Source: an uncultured Anaerolineae bacterium (GTDB lineage Bacteria > Chloroflexota > Anaerolineae > Aggregatilineales > Phototrophicaceae). From it: DNA of 64,000 bases. Shown piece by piece: positions 26,058 to 36,164 of this stretch (position 1 is the stretch's first letter; the number at the start of each line of letters is the position of its first letter). The notes beneath the pieces were generated by a model that was not told the DNA's origin, did no database searches, and saw only the letters and a program-made list of their open reading frames with translations. Position numbers and translations under genes: made by a program. The stretch spans positions 682,001-746,000 of the forward strand of contig CAKQCB010000001.1 of the NCBI GenBank assembly GCA_934216615.1, read 5' to 3'.

Positions 26058-28079
26058 TTATTCCACCAACAAATCCCCATCTGGCTCGCGGGTGGCGAGG
26101 GCTTGTTTCAGTTCCACCACTTGATCTCGCAAGAGTGCCGCTTTTTCAAACTCGAGTGCTTTGGCCGCTGCTTTCATTTCTACTTCTAAGTCTTTGATCA
26201 TTCTAAAGACTTCATCACGAGGAAGCATCGAGATGGAGAAGACTCCATCAGACACAGTAGACTGTTCATCCTCAGTCAAATTCGCTTTCACACGGTCAGT
26301 AAGATCACGAATTTGCTTGACGATATTCCGAGGCACAATCCCCTTCTCGACATTATTGGCATGTTGGATTGCACGACGACGATTGGTTTCCGCAATCGCC
26401 GCAGTCATCGCATCGGACATCTTATCAGCGTACAAGATCACTCGGCCATCCACATGACGCGCCGCACGGCCGATGGTCTGAATGAGCGCTGAAGCTGAGC
26501 GCAAGAAGCCTTCTTTATCCGCATCCAAAATGATGACGAGCGAAACTTCCGGAAGATCGATCCCTTCACGAAGCAAGTTAATCCCGACGATCACATCATA
26601 GACGCCAAGACGCAAATCCCGCAGAATCTCAACCCGTTCGAGCGTCTCAATTTCAGCATGGAGATACTGCGCACGAATCCCCATTTCATTAATATACCCT
26701 GCCAATTCTTCTGACATACGTTGGGTTAAAGTCGTCACCAACACGCGCTGACCGATCTTCACCCGCGCGGCAACTTCTTGAAGCAGGTCATCAATTTGTC
26801 CCTTTGTTGGGCGCACTTCAACTTCTGGATCAAGAATCCCTGTCGGGCGGATGATCTGCTGGACAACCTGTTCTTGAAGTTCAGATTCATAAGGGCCGGG
26901 GGTTGCCGAGGTATAGATGACGGCGCCAGACCGTTCTTGAAACTCGTCAAAGCGTAGCGGACGGTTATCCATCGCGCTGGGCAAACGGAAACCATAATCG
27001 ACCAGAACCGTCTTACGAGACTTATCGCCGTTGTACATCCCGCGAATTTGTGGGATGGTCATGTGGCTTTCGTCGATGATCATCAGATAGTCTTTAGGGA
27101 AGTAGTCCAACAATGTCCATGGAGGGCTTCCCGCTGGCCTTTGATCGAGATGGCGTGAATAGTTTTCAATGCCGGAAGTGAACCCCATCTCGCGCAACAT
27201 TTCCATATCGTAACGGGTGCGCTGTTCTAAACGTTGTGCTTCGACCAGTTTCCCCTCTTGCTTGAAGAAATAGATTTGCTGATCAAGTTCTTTCTCAATG
27301 TCAGTGATGGCTTGGCGCAGTTTATCTTGGTTTGCCATAAACTGGGCGGCAGGAAAGATCACAATCGTTTCATGCGGGGCAAGTATCTCGCCCGTCAGTG
27401 GGTCAAATTGGACAATCCGTTCGATCTCGTCGCCAAAAAGAGAGATGCGAAATGCCGCTTTTTCGTAAGGTGGGAAGACTTCGAGCACATCTCCGCGCGC
27501 GCGGAATGAACCCGGGCCTAAATCCATTTCACTGCGGGTGTATTGGATTTGAACCAGTTGACGCAGAATCGCTTCACGGCGAGCTGTCGTGTTCACGCTC
27601 AGTTTTACCGTTGACTCATTCCATGTGACCGGATCACCCGTACCATAGATGCACGAGACGGATGCGACAATGATCACATCCCGCCGTGAAAGCAACGCTG
27701 CTTTAGCGGCAATGCGCAAACGTTCGATCTGTTCGTTGATCTCCGTTTGTTTTTCAATAAAAAGGTCGTACCGAGGAACATACGATTCTGGTTGGTAATA
27801 GTCGTAATAACTGACGTAGTATTCCACCGCGTTACGGGGAAAAAATTCTTTGAACTCGGCATACAATTGGGCGGCCAGCGTCTTGTTATGCGCTAATACC
27901 AACGCAGGCCGTTGGGTCGCTTGGATCACCTGTGCCGCTGTATAGGTTTTACCTGTACCTGTAGCACCGAGTAAGGTTTGATGGCGATAACCTTTTTGAA
28001 GGCCATCTACCAATTGCTCAATCGCAACAGGTTGATCGCCAGTGGGCTGAAATTCAGAAACAATCTCAAAAGGGGGCAT
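26058..28079 (-). CDS. uvrB: Excinuclease ABC subunit UvrB
   Basis: A 673-residue DNA-damage verification helicase of nucleotide excision repair, working with UvrA and UvrC. Visible parts: Walker [12 protein letters not shown] (about 40), the beta-hairpin [15 protein letters not shown] (about 90-105) that clamps the lesion strand, DESHMT, helicase motif [18 protein letters not shown], motif [12 protein letters not shown], and a C-terminal UVR motif (about 630-665, [14 protein letters not shown]) that contacts UvrC. I choose the ATG at 28079 because AAAGG lies 7 bases upstream, not the TTG two codons earlier. A TATAAT box lies at 28128-28133. Confidence 0.98.
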   Translation of the reverse strand: MPPFEIVSEFQPTGDQPVAIEQLVDGLQKGYRHQTLLGATGTGKTYTAAQVIQATQRPALVLAHNKTLAAQLYAEFKEFFPRNAVEYYVSYYDYYQPESYVPRYDLFIEKQTEINEQIERLRIAAKAALLSRRDVIIVASVSCIYGTGDPVTWNESTVKLSVNTTARREAILRQLVQIQYTRSEMDLGPGSFRARGDVLEVFPPYEKAAFRISLFGDEIERIVQFDPLTGEILAPHETIVIFPAAQFMANQDKLRQAITDIEKELDQQIYFFKQEGKLVEAQRLEQRTRYDMEMLREMGFTSGIENYSRHLDQRPAGSPPWTLLDYFPKDYLMIIDESHMTIPQIRGMYNGDKSRKTVLVDYGFRLPSAMDNRPLRFDEFQERSGAVIYTSATPGPYESELQEQVVQQIIRPTGILDPEVEVRPTKGQIDDLLQEVAARVKIGQRVLVTTLTQRMSEELAGYINEMGIRAQYLHAEIETLERVEILRDLRLGVYDVIVGINLLREGIDLPEVSLVIILDADKEGFLRSASALIQTIGRAARHVDGRVILYADKMSDAMTAAIAETNRRRAIQHANNVEKGIVPRNIVKQIRDLTDRVKANLTEDEQSTVSDGVFSISMLPRDEVFRMIKDLEVEMKAAAKALEFEKAALLRDQVVELKQALATREPDGDLLVE

Positions 28080-28172
28080 GAACAACCTTTCACATCAAGT
28101 CAGAACGGGCGTTCGATGAGACTTTATATTATAGATCGTTTTTTATGAGAAAGATACGCTAATTTTGCGCTT

Positions 28173-29399
28173 TTAAAGGGCGCTGGTAATGCGTCGAAAA
28201 CTGTCCACAAGGCGTCCAATGGATAATCGAGCTTTGGTTTTTGTTCGGAAAATTTCCATCAAACGTTGCAACATGCGTTCACCGATGATTTGATCGTTAA
28301 AATTGGATTTGATCGCCTCTGCCCCTAATATGGATCGGTACTGAACGTCCTCGCGACGATTTACAACCCACTGCATCCAGCGTGCCGCCGCTGTAACGTT
28401 CGGCTGTGCCCAGTTTTGACCTGTGGCATAGACTTCGCGAAAATTAGGTTGGTAAATATGCGCATCTTCGCGAATCACATCCAATTCATACGGCACTAAA
28501 AAGCTGTTGTCGGGGTTCATAAAATCTTTATTGCCCGAATAATCGGTTGCGATCACTGGCTTGCCTAAAAACATCGCTTCAGCAAGCGATAAACCAAACC
28601 CTTCCGAACGATGCAACGAGATATAACAATCACACACGTTGAGTAGGTTATTCATCTGCTGGCGAGAAAAATTTTCGGTGATTAAAACGCCTCCTATTTC
28701 AGCCAAGCGTATCTGAAGGTCATCGATGAACTGCCTACCCTTTTCCAACGTATCGGCGTGATGGGTTTTGATCACTAACAACGGCGCGGTATGCGCAGGC
28801 GCTGAAGAAAATGCCTCTGAATACGCTGTGATCAAATCAAAGGGGTTTTTGCGCTGAATCGAAGAAGCTGGACTAAATGAATTTAAGAAAATAAAGCGGT
28901 TCTCAGGAAGATGAAATTCGGAACGTGCTACGAGCGTGGTCTCAACATTGATTGACAGCGGAATATACGTAATCGGAAGTGACGCAACGGCTTTCAAGGC
29001 ATTTTGAGTGAATGAACTTGCGACCCAAATTTCATCAAAATAATCTAAAAATCGATGCCACTCCACAGGGAAAACCTCTAATTCCCAGAACCATACGGCG
29101 ATGTTGTAACGGCGCTTCAGAAAGTCACCCCCTAATGTTTTCAGGGCGTGGTCGGTGCTAAGCGCATTCACATACAACAGGTTGATATGATATTTGAAGC
29201 CGGTTTGAGCATTTGCATTAAAAGGTGCTTGGGCCTGCTGAACGCCGAACATCAGGGGTAATTCCACATAACTCAAAGGCACGCCAGCGGTTTGAAGGGC
29301 GCGATAAGTACTGCGAGCTGCTTCCCCCACTCCAACATCCGTCCGTAAGTCGCCAATAAAATTTACACCAAACCCATACGGCAGAGCCTCAAACCTCAT
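28173..29399 (-). CDS. GT4-type glycosyltransferase
   Basis: A 408-residue retaining GT-B glycosyltransferase. The N-terminal domain starts with GFGVNFIGDLRTDVGVGEAARST, which is typical of this group. The C-terminal donor domain has the IFLNSFSPASSIQRKNP region and the E-x7-E motif in SEGFGLSLAEAMFLGKPV, followed by ATDYSGNKDFM. There is no membrane segment. The acceptor and donor cannot be read. It is alone between uvrB and the M29 aminopeptidase gene, on the same strand, with a terminator between it and the latter. It probably serves cell-surface or exopolysaccharide glycans. Confidence 0.9.
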   Translation of the reverse strand: MRFEALPYGFGVNFIGDLRTDVGVGEAARSTYRALQTAGVPLSYVELPLMFGVQQAQAPFNANAQTGFKYHINLLYVNALSTDHALKTLGGDFLKRRYNIAVWFWELEVFPVEWHRFLDYFDEIWVASSFTQNALKAVASLPITYIPLSINVETTLVARSEFHLPENRFIFLNSFSPASSIQRKNPFDLITAYSEAFSSAPAHTAPLLVIKTHHADTLEKGRQFIDDLQIRLAEIGGVLITENFSRQQMNNLLNVCDCYISLHRSEGFGLSLAEAMFLGKPVIATDYSGNKDFMNPDNSFLVPYELDVIREDAHIYQPNFREVYATGQNWAQPNVTAAARWMQWVVNRREDVQYRSILGAEAIKSNFNDQIIGERMLQRLMEIFRTKTKARLSIGRLVDSFRRITSAL

Positions 29400-29500
29400 G
29401 TACAGCCTCTTTAGTCGATAGAAGCGCGAGAAACCACGTCACAAGCACAATAAATATATACTGTGCTTAGGCAAAACAAAATAAATTCAATGCACAATCA

Positions 29501-29532
29501 AAAAGAGATGTAACCTCAGTCACATCTCTTTT
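29501..29532 (-). terminator. Terminator of the M29 aminopeptidase gene
   Basis: A perfect 11-bp stem, AAAAGAGATGT / ACATCTCTTTT, with a 10-base loop. On the minus strand it is followed by a short T-rich run (TGATTG). It lies 26 bases beyond the stop of the aminopeptidase gene. Confidence 0.8.
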
Positions 29533-29557
29533 GAATTTCAGTTTTATTCAACCTGCA

Positions 29558-30661
29558 TTAGATGACAAACTCACCATTTTCATAGAACAAGTCACCATCA
29601 ACGTGAATGGTGCTGTCTGTGCGCATGTCACAAATCATATCCCAGTGGATGGATGAGCGATTCTTACTTCCGGTATCGGGATACCCTGCCCCAAGCGCCA
29701 TATGGATGGTCCCGCCAATTTTTTCATCATACAGGATCATGCCCGTAAATTTATTGATGCCGAAATTGGTGCCAATGGCAAATTCGCCTAAATAGCGGGA
29801 ACGATCATCCGCATCCAGTTGGGCGAAGAGCAAGTCAGAATTAGTTTTGGAAGAAGCATCGACAACTTTGCCATCTTCAAAGCGCAGTTCGATCCCTTCG
29901 ACAGAGCGACCTTGCACAATCGACGGGTACGTAAACTTCACCCACCCTTTGACCGATTCTTCAACCGGGCCAGTGAAAATTTCACCGTCGGGCATGTTGC
30001 GCATTCCACACGCATTGATGAATACCCGATCTTCAATTGAAAGTTCCAGATCAATGTTGGGGCCTTGTAACTTGACGTGCTTCTTGCCCTTCAACCAATC
30101 GATCTTCTTCTGTTGCATCTCGCCCAGTTTTGTCCATTCGGCAACAGGGTCGGCGGTGTTGGCAAACGTCGCCCCATAGACAAAATCTTCATATTCTTCA
30201 AAGCTCATGCCCGCTTCTTGTGCCAATCCTTCAGTGGGATACAACGTCCCCACCCATTTAAATTTATTTTCGGCGGCACGGCGCATGCGCGTTTCCAACC
30301 ATGGACTTTGAGCTTTTTGGAAATGTTGTAAGCGCTTGGCATCAATCGTCGTCATGGCGCGGGTGTTGCTAGGGGCATTACAGCGAATATATACATCTGC
30401 GTTTTCGGTATATAACGTCATCGCAGGGTCAAGCCATTCTATCTGCTCGTCGCTCGCTTTGCGGATGAATTCACGTTTCATCTGCTCATCGCCTAGAAAC
30501 AAGGAAGGGTTTCCGCCTGCTTCTACCACTTTGGTATAAACAGCGCGCAACAAAGGTAACGCCGCGACATCACCTAAAATCCCCACCCATTCCCCGGGTT
30601 GGACATTGGTCGAATAATTCACCAGCACATCGGCTAACTTATCTACTCTTGGGTCAGACAT
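29558..30661 (-). CDS. Aminopeptidase of family M29
   Basis: A 367-residue metalloaminopeptidase related to AmpS, PepS and aminopeptidase T. The N-terminus is KLADVLVNYSTNVQPGEWVGILGD. Metal ligands are visible in the C-terminal half: Glu in GEIFTGPVEESVKG, Glu and His in the GTIHMALG area, and the closing SSIHWDMICDM with His and Asp. The length is a little below 410-residue homologues but the core is complete. It releases N-terminal amino acids from peptides in the cytoplasm. It is the last gene of a leftward set that starts at rpmH, 52 bases after the amidohydrolase gene. Confidence 0.93.
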   Translation of the reverse strand: MSDPRVDKLADVLVNYSTNVQPGEWVGILGDVAALPLLRAVYTKVVEAGGNPSLFLGDEQMKREFIRKASDEQIEWLDPAMTLYTENADVYIRCNAPSNTRAMTTIDAKRLQHFQKAQSPWLETRMRRAAENKFKWVGTLYPTEGLAQEAGMSFEEYEDFVYGATFANTADPVAEWTKLGEMQQKKIDWLKGKKHVKLQGPNIDLELSIEDRVFINACGMRNMPDGEIFTGPVEESVKGWVKFTYPSIVQGRSVEGIELRFEDGKVVDASSKTNSDLLFAQLDADDRSRYLGEFAIGTNFGINKFTGMILYDEKIGGTIHMALGAGYPDTGSKNRSSIHWDMICDMRTDSTIHVDGDLFYENGEFVI

Positions 30662-30713
30662 GATTTCTCATCCTTCAATACAACAAAACAAAATATTCTA
30701 GGCAAGTTGAATT

Positions 30714-32330
30714 TTATACACCACCGAAACGCCATTCACCGCCGACCATCGTACCGAGAACATTGGTTTCTAAAATCGCCATCGGCTCGACGGCATACAA
30801 ATCTTGATCCAAGACGACAGCATCGGCCAAATAACCCACAGCAAGTTTGCCCAAACGGTTTTCGGCATATCCTGCATAGGCAGTACCTTGTGTATAAGCC
30901 AATAACGCCTCATGAACCGAAACTCGCGCCTCTGGTGTCCATCCTTCCGCAGAAGGTGAGCCATCTGCACGGCGACGGGTGACAGCGGCATGGATGCCTA
31001 CGAGCGGGTCAACCGATTCGACAGGCGCATCTGAACCAAAGGCTAAAACCGCCCCACTGTCGAGTTGCAGGCGTGGATTATAAGCATATGGGACACGACT
31101 GCCCCAATAACTATCCGCCATTTGATAATCAGCCGTTGCATGGATCGGCTGCATTGATGCGATAATGTTTAATTCGGCCAAGCGGGTGACATCCGCAGGA
31201 TGAATAATTTGAACATGCTCAATGCGGTGACGACGCGCTGAACGGGGTATTCCGCGCTCAGCTTCTTCACGACGCACCTGCTCATAAACATCCAACGTAT
31301 CATGAACGGCGCGGTCACCGATGGCGTGAATCGTCGAAGCAAGACCGAATTCACTCGCTCGGCTAATCTGTTCATGCAGGTCTTCTTTATCGGTCACAAG
31401 GATGCCATAGTTCTCTGGTTCTTGGTCATAAGGGTCGATCATCCATGCCGTGCGTGGCCCTAAGGCGCCATCCACAAAAATCTTCAGCCCGCCAAGGCGA
31501 AGCCAATCATCACCGAAACCATGACGCAACCCCATATGTAACATCGCGTCGATGTATTCACGATTCACATTTTTGACCACGCGCATGCTCAAACTACCCT
31601 GCTCACGCAGGACTTGTAATCCCGTCAGACAATCCGCGCCATCATAGTCATGGAACCCTGTCAACCCTAGCCCATGCGCAGTAGTCTGCGCCTGTTGCAT
31701 CCAACTGGCGAGGCGTTCAGACGTGGGCAAAGGGCGTTTTTTATCGACTAAGTGCATTGCATTTTCAAATAAAATCCCTGTGAGGTTACCTTCCGCATCG
31801 CGCCCAATGTATCCCCCTTCAGGGTCTGGCGTGTTGCGATCAATACCGCAAAATTGTAACAAGGCGCTGTTCACCCACAACGCATGCCCCGAACGCGCAC
31901 GCATCAAGGCCGGACGATCTGAGACAACTCGATCAAGGTCGGCCAGTGTTGGAAACTGTCGCGTGTCCCAATTATCTTGCGCCCAACCATAGCCTAACAG
32001 CCATTGATCTTTTGGGGCAGTTTTCGCGCGTTCAGCAATACGTTGAAGGGATTGTTCCAGTGAGGTGAGGTCGAACAAATTCACGCTTTGGAGAGATGTC
32101 GAATACATTTGCCAGTGTAAATGGGCATCTGTCAAACCGGGGATGACAAATTTCCCGCCGAGGTTTTCGCGCGTGGTCCCAACCGAAGCGAGATCAAGTA
32201 TCTCAGCATCGTCCCCTAGAGCGACAATTCGCCCTTGGGAAATTGCCAATGCCGAGACTTGAGGTTGGTTTGGGTCTAACGTGTGGATATTGCCGTTATA
32301 AAGGATACGATCTACTAATGTGAATGACAC
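30714..32330 (-). CDS. Amidohydrolase of the YtcJ type
   Basis: A 538-residue metal-dependent hydrolase of the Amidohydro_3 group. The metal-binding DAHLHW motif is at about residue 68, and further ligands lie in STIHAIGDRAVHD, RIEHVQIIHP and FGSDAPVESVDP. It begins with a typical small beta-sandwich (ILYNGNIHTLDP, GKFVIPGLTDAHLH) and returns to it at the C-terminus. The natural substrate of this family is mostly unknown; some members act on N-substituted amides. The start is 3 bases after the stop of the PfkB-type kinase gene, so the two are co-transcribed. Confidence 0.92.
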   Translation of the reverse strand: MSFTLVDRILYNGNIHTLDPNQPQVSALAISQGRIVALGDDAEILDLASVGTTRENLGGKFVIPGLTDAHLHWQMYSTSLQSVNLFDLTSLEQSLQRIAERAKTAPKDQWLLGYGWAQDNWDTRQFPTLADLDRVVSDRPALMRARSGHALWVNSALLQFCGIDRNTPDPEGGYIGRDAEGNLTGILFENAMHLVDKKRPLPTSERLASWMQQAQTTAHGLGLTGFHDYDGADCLTGLQVLREQGSLSMRVVKNVNREYIDAMLHMGLRHGFGDDWLRLGGLKIFVDGALGPRTAWMIDPYDQEPENYGILVTDKEDLHEQISRASEFGLASTIHAIGDRAVHDTLDVYEQVRREEAERGIPRSARRHRIEHVQIIHPADVTRLAELNIIASMQPIHATADYQMADSYWGSRVPYAYNPRLQLDSGAVLAFGSDAPVESVDPLVGIHAAVTRRRADGSPSAEGWTPEARVSVHEALLAYTQGTAYAGYAENRLGKLAVGYLADAVVLDQDLYAVEPMAILETNVLGTMVGGEWRFGGV

Positions 32331-32333
32331 TAT

Positions 32334-33179
32334 TTACCCCTGAACGTTGCGCACAGCCTCCCGCACTTCCGTTGGCGTGGGTGTGCCTTCGAGTAAGTTC
32401 CGCGTTACGCAAATCGCCCCTAATTGAGCAGCGACAGCAATCGCATCAAGGTAATTATGATTCATCCTAGGTAGACTGGCTAGAACCGATGTGGCAAAGA
32501 CATCACCGGCGCCTGTGGGTTGAACTAAGTCCACAATGGGGGTTTTGTAGTCGTGGGGCACGCCATTGTGATAGTACGTACCGCCTTTTTCAGCGCGGGT
32601 GACGATCAAATGGGGTACAACTTCGGCAAAAGCAGGTTCGATATCCGGTGATTCGAGAATGTCTTCTTCGCTGAAAACAACGATGTCGATTGATTTTAAA
32701 ACATCAACCTCTAACCAACGTTTAAAACGCACAAAGCCGTCCGCTCCCCATTGGCGTAACCATCCTTGCAAGGTCAGCAACACCGTCGAATTTTTGAATT
32801 CATGCGCAACTTGGGGGTCTAATTCCCCTGCAATCGGCGCAAGGTGAACCAGCGGGATTTGTCGCCATTCCGCGGGAATATCCGCCGCCGTGATCGGCGT
32901 GGCAAGCCCTCGAACATACTGTTTACGCCCATCGGCATCGTAAATGTTTTCAAACGTGGTTGAGTCTTGTGCAGGCAAAGAGATGATTTCACCGTAAGGA
33001 CGCATTTCCTCTAAAAGCGGATCGTTCGTCTTCATACTGGTGAGCAAAGCGACCCGTAAGCCAAAAGCGGCGGCTGTACGGATCGCGTAGGATACGGTTC
33101 CCCCCGGAACACGTCCTTGCGGGGTTAAATCTGCAGTGACGTGTCCAAGAAGCAAGTATTCGGGAATTGTTAAACTCAT
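32334..33179 (-). CDS. PfkB-family carbohydrate or nucleoside kinase
   Basis: A 281-residue ribokinase-fold kinase. The catalytic base motif is VQPTGAGDVFATS near residue 230, with the anion-hole GAGD intact. The N-terminal GG-type motif is represented by RVPGGTVSYAIRTAAAFG. It is shorter than ribokinase by about 25 residues and lacks a clear lid. The substrate could be a sugar, inositol or nucleoside and cannot be told. The gene begins 2 bases after the jag stop and is 3 bases from the amidohydrolase, so it lies in one leftward operon. Confidence 0.88.
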   Translation of the reverse strand: MSLTIPEYLLLGHVTADLTPQGRVPGGTVSYAIRTAAAFGLRVALLTSMKTNDPLLEEMRPYGEIISLPAQDSTTFENIYDADGRKQYVRGLATPITAADIPAEWRQIPLVHLAPIAGELDPQVAHEFKNSTVLLTLQGWLRQWGADGFVRFKRWLEVDVLKSIDIVVFSEEDILESPDIEPAFAEVVPHLIVTRAEKGGTYYHNGVPHDYKTPIVDLVQPTGAGDVFATSVLASLPRMNHNYLDAIAVAAQLGAICVTRNLLEGTPTPTEVREAVRNVQG

Positions 33180-33181
33180 TC

Positions 33182-34066
33182 TTATTCCTGATTACGGGGA
33201 ATAATGGTCACTTTACGCGCAGTGCCTTCGCCGACACTTCGTGTCTGAACCTCTTGATTATCGCGCAGGGCAATATGGATAATCCGACGTTCGTGGGGTG
33301 GCATCGGTTCTAGGGTGATTGTGCGCTTACGCGCTACTGCATCCGAAGCCATACGAATTGCGAGGCTGTACAGTGAACGGGCACGTTTTAATTTGTAACC
33401 ACTTACATCCACGATCACGCCAGAGCGACGTTGTAGCTCACGGCTCGTGATCAGACGGGTGATGTATTGCAAAGAAGCCAATGTATCCCCGCGTCGTCCA
33501 ATGAGCGTGTTCAAATTTCCGCCAGACACATCTAAAATCCAAGGGGTGCCATCCCCTGCATCGCCTGTTGCGCGACGGACTTGAATCTTCGCGCGGATGT
33601 GCATGCGTTCGATCAGTTCGTTTAAGACGACACGCGCAATTTGAGCTTCTTCATCTAAATCCGCTTCAGCAACTTCCACCGATTCATTTAAGAAGGGCAA
33701 ACCCGCCGCTTCATCTTCTGTAACTTCAATATCCATGTACGAGGGTAAATCGGTATTCGCAGAAGTTGTAGGCTGGGGATGTCGTCCTTGCCGTTGTACT
33801 GGTTTGGGTTTTTCAACTGGGGCGCTAATCGTTGTCGTAGGTTGTTCAGGTTCAATTGGCGCAGAAATTTGCGTAATAGGGCCGGACGGTAGAACGATCC
33901 GCTCTAAACGCACACGTGCTAAACGCGCGCCCATCAACCCAATACCGGGTTCTTCTAATACTTCAACGATGACTTCATAGGGTCGGGCATTGAGTTCAGC
34001 AAGTCCTTTTGAGATCGCTTCTTCAACACTCTCCCCTGTAGTTTCTACAACTTTACGTTCGTCCAT
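33182..34066 (-). CDS. jag: Jag/KhpB RNA-binding protein
   Basis: A 294-residue protein of the Jag (SpoIIIJ-associated, KhpB, EloR) family. It has an N-terminal Jag_N domain (ETTGESVEEAISKGLAELN, about 7-50), a long variable linker rich in Pro and Glu, a KH domain (GDTLASLQYITRLITSRE, about 180-220) and a C-terminal R3H domain with PPHERRIIHIAL (about 255). Jag binds RNA and in Firmicutes affects cell division and elongation. It lies downstream of yidC as in most bacteria, with a 60-base gap. The linker is longer than in the compact forms. Confidence 0.95.
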   Translation of the reverse strand: MDERKVVETTGESVEEAISKGLAELNARPYEVIVEVLEEPGIGLMGARLARVRLERIVLPSGPITQISAPIEPEQPTTTISAPVEKPKPVQRQGRHPQPTTSANTDLPSYMDIEVTEDEAAGLPFLNESVEVAEADLDEEAQIARVVLNELIERMHIRAKIQVRRATGDAGDGTPWILDVSGGNLNTLIGRRGDTLASLQYITRLITSRELQRRSGVIVDVSGYKLKRARSLYSLAIRMASDAVARKRTITLEPMPPHERRIIHIALRDNQEVQTRSVGEGTARKVTIIPRNQE

Positions 34067-34126
34067 AATTTAAAACCTTCACGCAGATGCGGAATACATT
34101 CCGCCCAAATAGACTAAGTATGTGTC

Positions 34127-34942
34127 CTAATTACGACGTTTGGCTTTTCCAGACACTTGGGCTGGTTGGGTCGTCGTTTTTGGCTTATTACCGCCAAAGA
34201 TATTGCTGAAATTTGCGCGTCCCATTAACGCATATTGAACTATACCAATGACATTGCCCGCAATAAAATAGATGGACAGACCAATCGAGAAAGAAAGCGC
34301 GAAGAAACCGTACATCAAAGGCATGATCGTGCCCATCGATTGGGTCATGGCTTGCGCTTGGTTGGGTTTGCCATCTTCGCTTGGTGCGGGTGCGGGGCTG
34401 GTCACCTTAAATTGTAACCATGTGGTCACAACCACCAAGGCCACCGCGGCGATCCCCACAATTGCCGATAAACCACCACCGGCCATATTCGGGGGTTGGG
34501 TCAAATTCAAGCCGAAGAAGTTGCTATCCAAAGGAATCACACTATCCAACCCGGGGATGAGCAAGCGTCCGCTTAAATCTAAAAGTTGAGTGGGGGTCGA
34601 AGCTAATGCAAAGTTGATCGCTTGATAGAGCGCCAAAAAGAGCGGTAATTGGATGAACAGCGGTAAACAACCCGCAGCAGGGTTCACCCCATATTCTTTA
34701 TACATCGCCATTTGCGCCTGAGCGAGTTTTTCGCGGTCGCCATTATACTTTTCCTGTAGTTTCTTCAACTCGGGCTGCATCGCTTGCATGGCCTTCGTTG
34801 ATTTCATTTGCTGTGCGGTCAAAGGATAGGTGAGCAAACGCACTAAAATCGTGAACACCACAATAGCCAAAACCATATTGTGGCCCAAAATTGAGTACAA
34901 AAACGTCAAAACCGTGACGAACGGATTTAAGATAAAATCCAT
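34127..34942 (-). CDS. yidC: Membrane protein insertase YidC/Oxa1
   Basis: A 271-residue YidC of the short Gram-positive type, without the periplasmic P1 domain. It inserts proteins into the membrane with or without Sec. It has about five membrane helices. The conserved Arg in the groove is in ILVRLLTYPLTAQQ (about residue 35), the cytoplasmic coiled loop is QPELKKLQEKYNGDREKLAQ, and PAAGCLPLFIQLPLFLALY follows. There is no lipobox. The tail is basic and short (GKAKRRN). It lies in the rpmH-rnpA-yidD-yidC-jag order, with a propeller lipoprotein gene inserted upstream. Confidence 0.96.
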   Translation of the reverse strand: MDFILNPFVTVLTFLYSILGHNMVLAIVVFTILVRLLTYPLTAQQMKSTKAMQAMQPELKKLQEKYNGDREKLAQAQMAMYKEYGVNPAAGCLPLFIQLPLFLALYQAINFALASTPTQLLDLSGRLLIPGLDSVIPLDSNFFGLNLTQPPNMAGGGLSAIVGIAAVALVVVTTWLQFKVTSPAPAPSEDGKPNQAQAMTQSMGTIMPLMYGFFALSFSIGLSIYFIAGNVIGIVQYALMGRANFSNIFGGNKPKTTTQPAQVSGKAKRRN

Positions 34943-34963
34943 CAGAGCATCTCCACTGAATAC

Positions 34964-36157
34964 TTAGCGCCCATAACGCCACAAGCGTTCGCCGTTGTCC
35001 AGCGTAAACGCAACCAACGATTCTTGTACCGACATTGTACCCGCAAGCACGAGAGGTTCCGGCACATTTAAGGTTTCACTTGGTTCAAGCAGGTACAAGT
35101 CAGAGAGAATTTCCCCACCCATTTCACGCTTGAAAATTTCTTCGCCCGTCTCGCGATTCAACCAATATAAGAAGTGGTCGCGCGAACCGACAATGATGAC
35201 ATCACCATATACAAGCGGTGTCGTGCGAATAGCGCGGGTTGCAACCTGACGCGGTTCCCACACAGGGGTGAAGGTGTTACCATCCATCGCTAAAGCGTAG
35301 ACATGTCCCGTCATGTCAGAGGCGTATAAAACCCCATCGACAATCGTGGGGGTTGACCACACCCAGTTGTTTGTAGCGTATTCGCCTACCACAGCCCCAT
35401 CAAGGCTGATCTTGAATATCTTGCTGCTCATGCTTCCGATGTAAAGATGATCTTCAAAGAACAACGGTGCAGAAGGTAATGCCCCTTCTAGATCCAATGC
35501 CCAGAGCACTTCCCCAGTTTCAGAATTGAGCGCATATAAATTGTGATCTAACGATGCGATATACACAACGCCATCAACCACCAAGGCGTCAGCCCATACC
35601 CCGCGCTGTGTTTCATGGGTCCATGCAACGGTGTAATCGCTGGTGCGTACAGCCGCGACATTTCTTTCACTAAATGGGAAGTAGACTAAACTGCCGTCTT
35701 CATTCATGGTTGGGTTTGCAACGACGTGACCTTCAAGAGGAATACCCGTTGGGTTCAAAATACGGGCGGTTGCGAGGTCAACTTCAAAGAAACGTTTTTC
35801 GTATGAAGGCACAAGAAGGGTTGTTTCATCGAGTTGGAGGGGTAAATTATAGAATGAAGTCGCACCCCCACTACCATCCCCAACGATTGTCCACGAACGT
35901 GGAACGCCTTGGTCATCCAGTCGAACTTGTCCATTGGCATCTCTTTGTTCAACCAAAGTGCCGTCAAGGGGGTCAAGCATTACCACACGATCAAGGTTGG
36001 CAAAAACTAAGTTTTGTCCATCCAGCGATAAAGCATAATGTGACCAACTTGGGTTAGGTGGTGCACCGCTACACGCGGCAAGTAAAAATGTAAGAATAAC
36101 AAACGCAGGCACTAAGCTAAAGCGTTTGAGGTTTAGAAATGACTTCAATCCAAACAC
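34964..36157 (-). CDS. PQQ-type beta-propeller lipoprotein
   Basis: A 397-residue exported lipoprotein. The signal peptide (1-29) ends in the lipobox LLAAC with Cys29. The rest is a beta-propeller of about seven to eight blades with repeated motifs such as GVVYIASLDHNLYALNSETGEVLWALDLEG, of which VDGVLYASDMTGHVYAL and YGDVIIVGSRDHFLYWLNR are later copies. The blade style is that of PQQ-like or BamB-like propellers, with no sign of an enzyme. It sits between yidD and yidC, 7 and 21 bases away, within a membrane-insertion operon. A role in extracytoplasmic protein assembly is an inference from that position. Confidence 0.88.
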   Translation of the reverse strand: MFGLKSFLNLKRFSLVPAFVILTFLLAACSGAPPNPSWSHYALSLDGQNLVFANLDRVVMLDPLDGTLVEQRDANGQVRLDDQGVPRSWTIVGDGSGGATSFYNLPLQLDETTLLVPSYEKRFFEVDLATARILNPTGIPLEGHVVANPTMNEDGSLVYFPFSERNVAAVRTSDYTVAWTHETQRGVWADALVVDGVVYIASLDHNLYALNSETGEVLWALDLEGALPSAPLFFEDHLYIGSMSSKIFKISLDGAVVGEYATNNWVWSTPTIVDGVLYASDMTGHVYALAMDGNTFTPVWEPRQVATRAIRTTPLVYGDVIIVGSRDHFLYWLNRETGEEIFKREMGGEILSDLYLLEPSETLNVPEPLVLAGTMSVQESLVAFTLDNGERLWRYGR

Positions 36158-36164
36158 TCCTCAA

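Noticed and set aside
29443..29468. Short inverted repeat AAGCACA / TGTGCTT upstream of the glycosyltransferase gene
   Set aside because: Seven bp with a 12-base loop is within chance for AT-rich gaps, and no matching partner site was found in the window.
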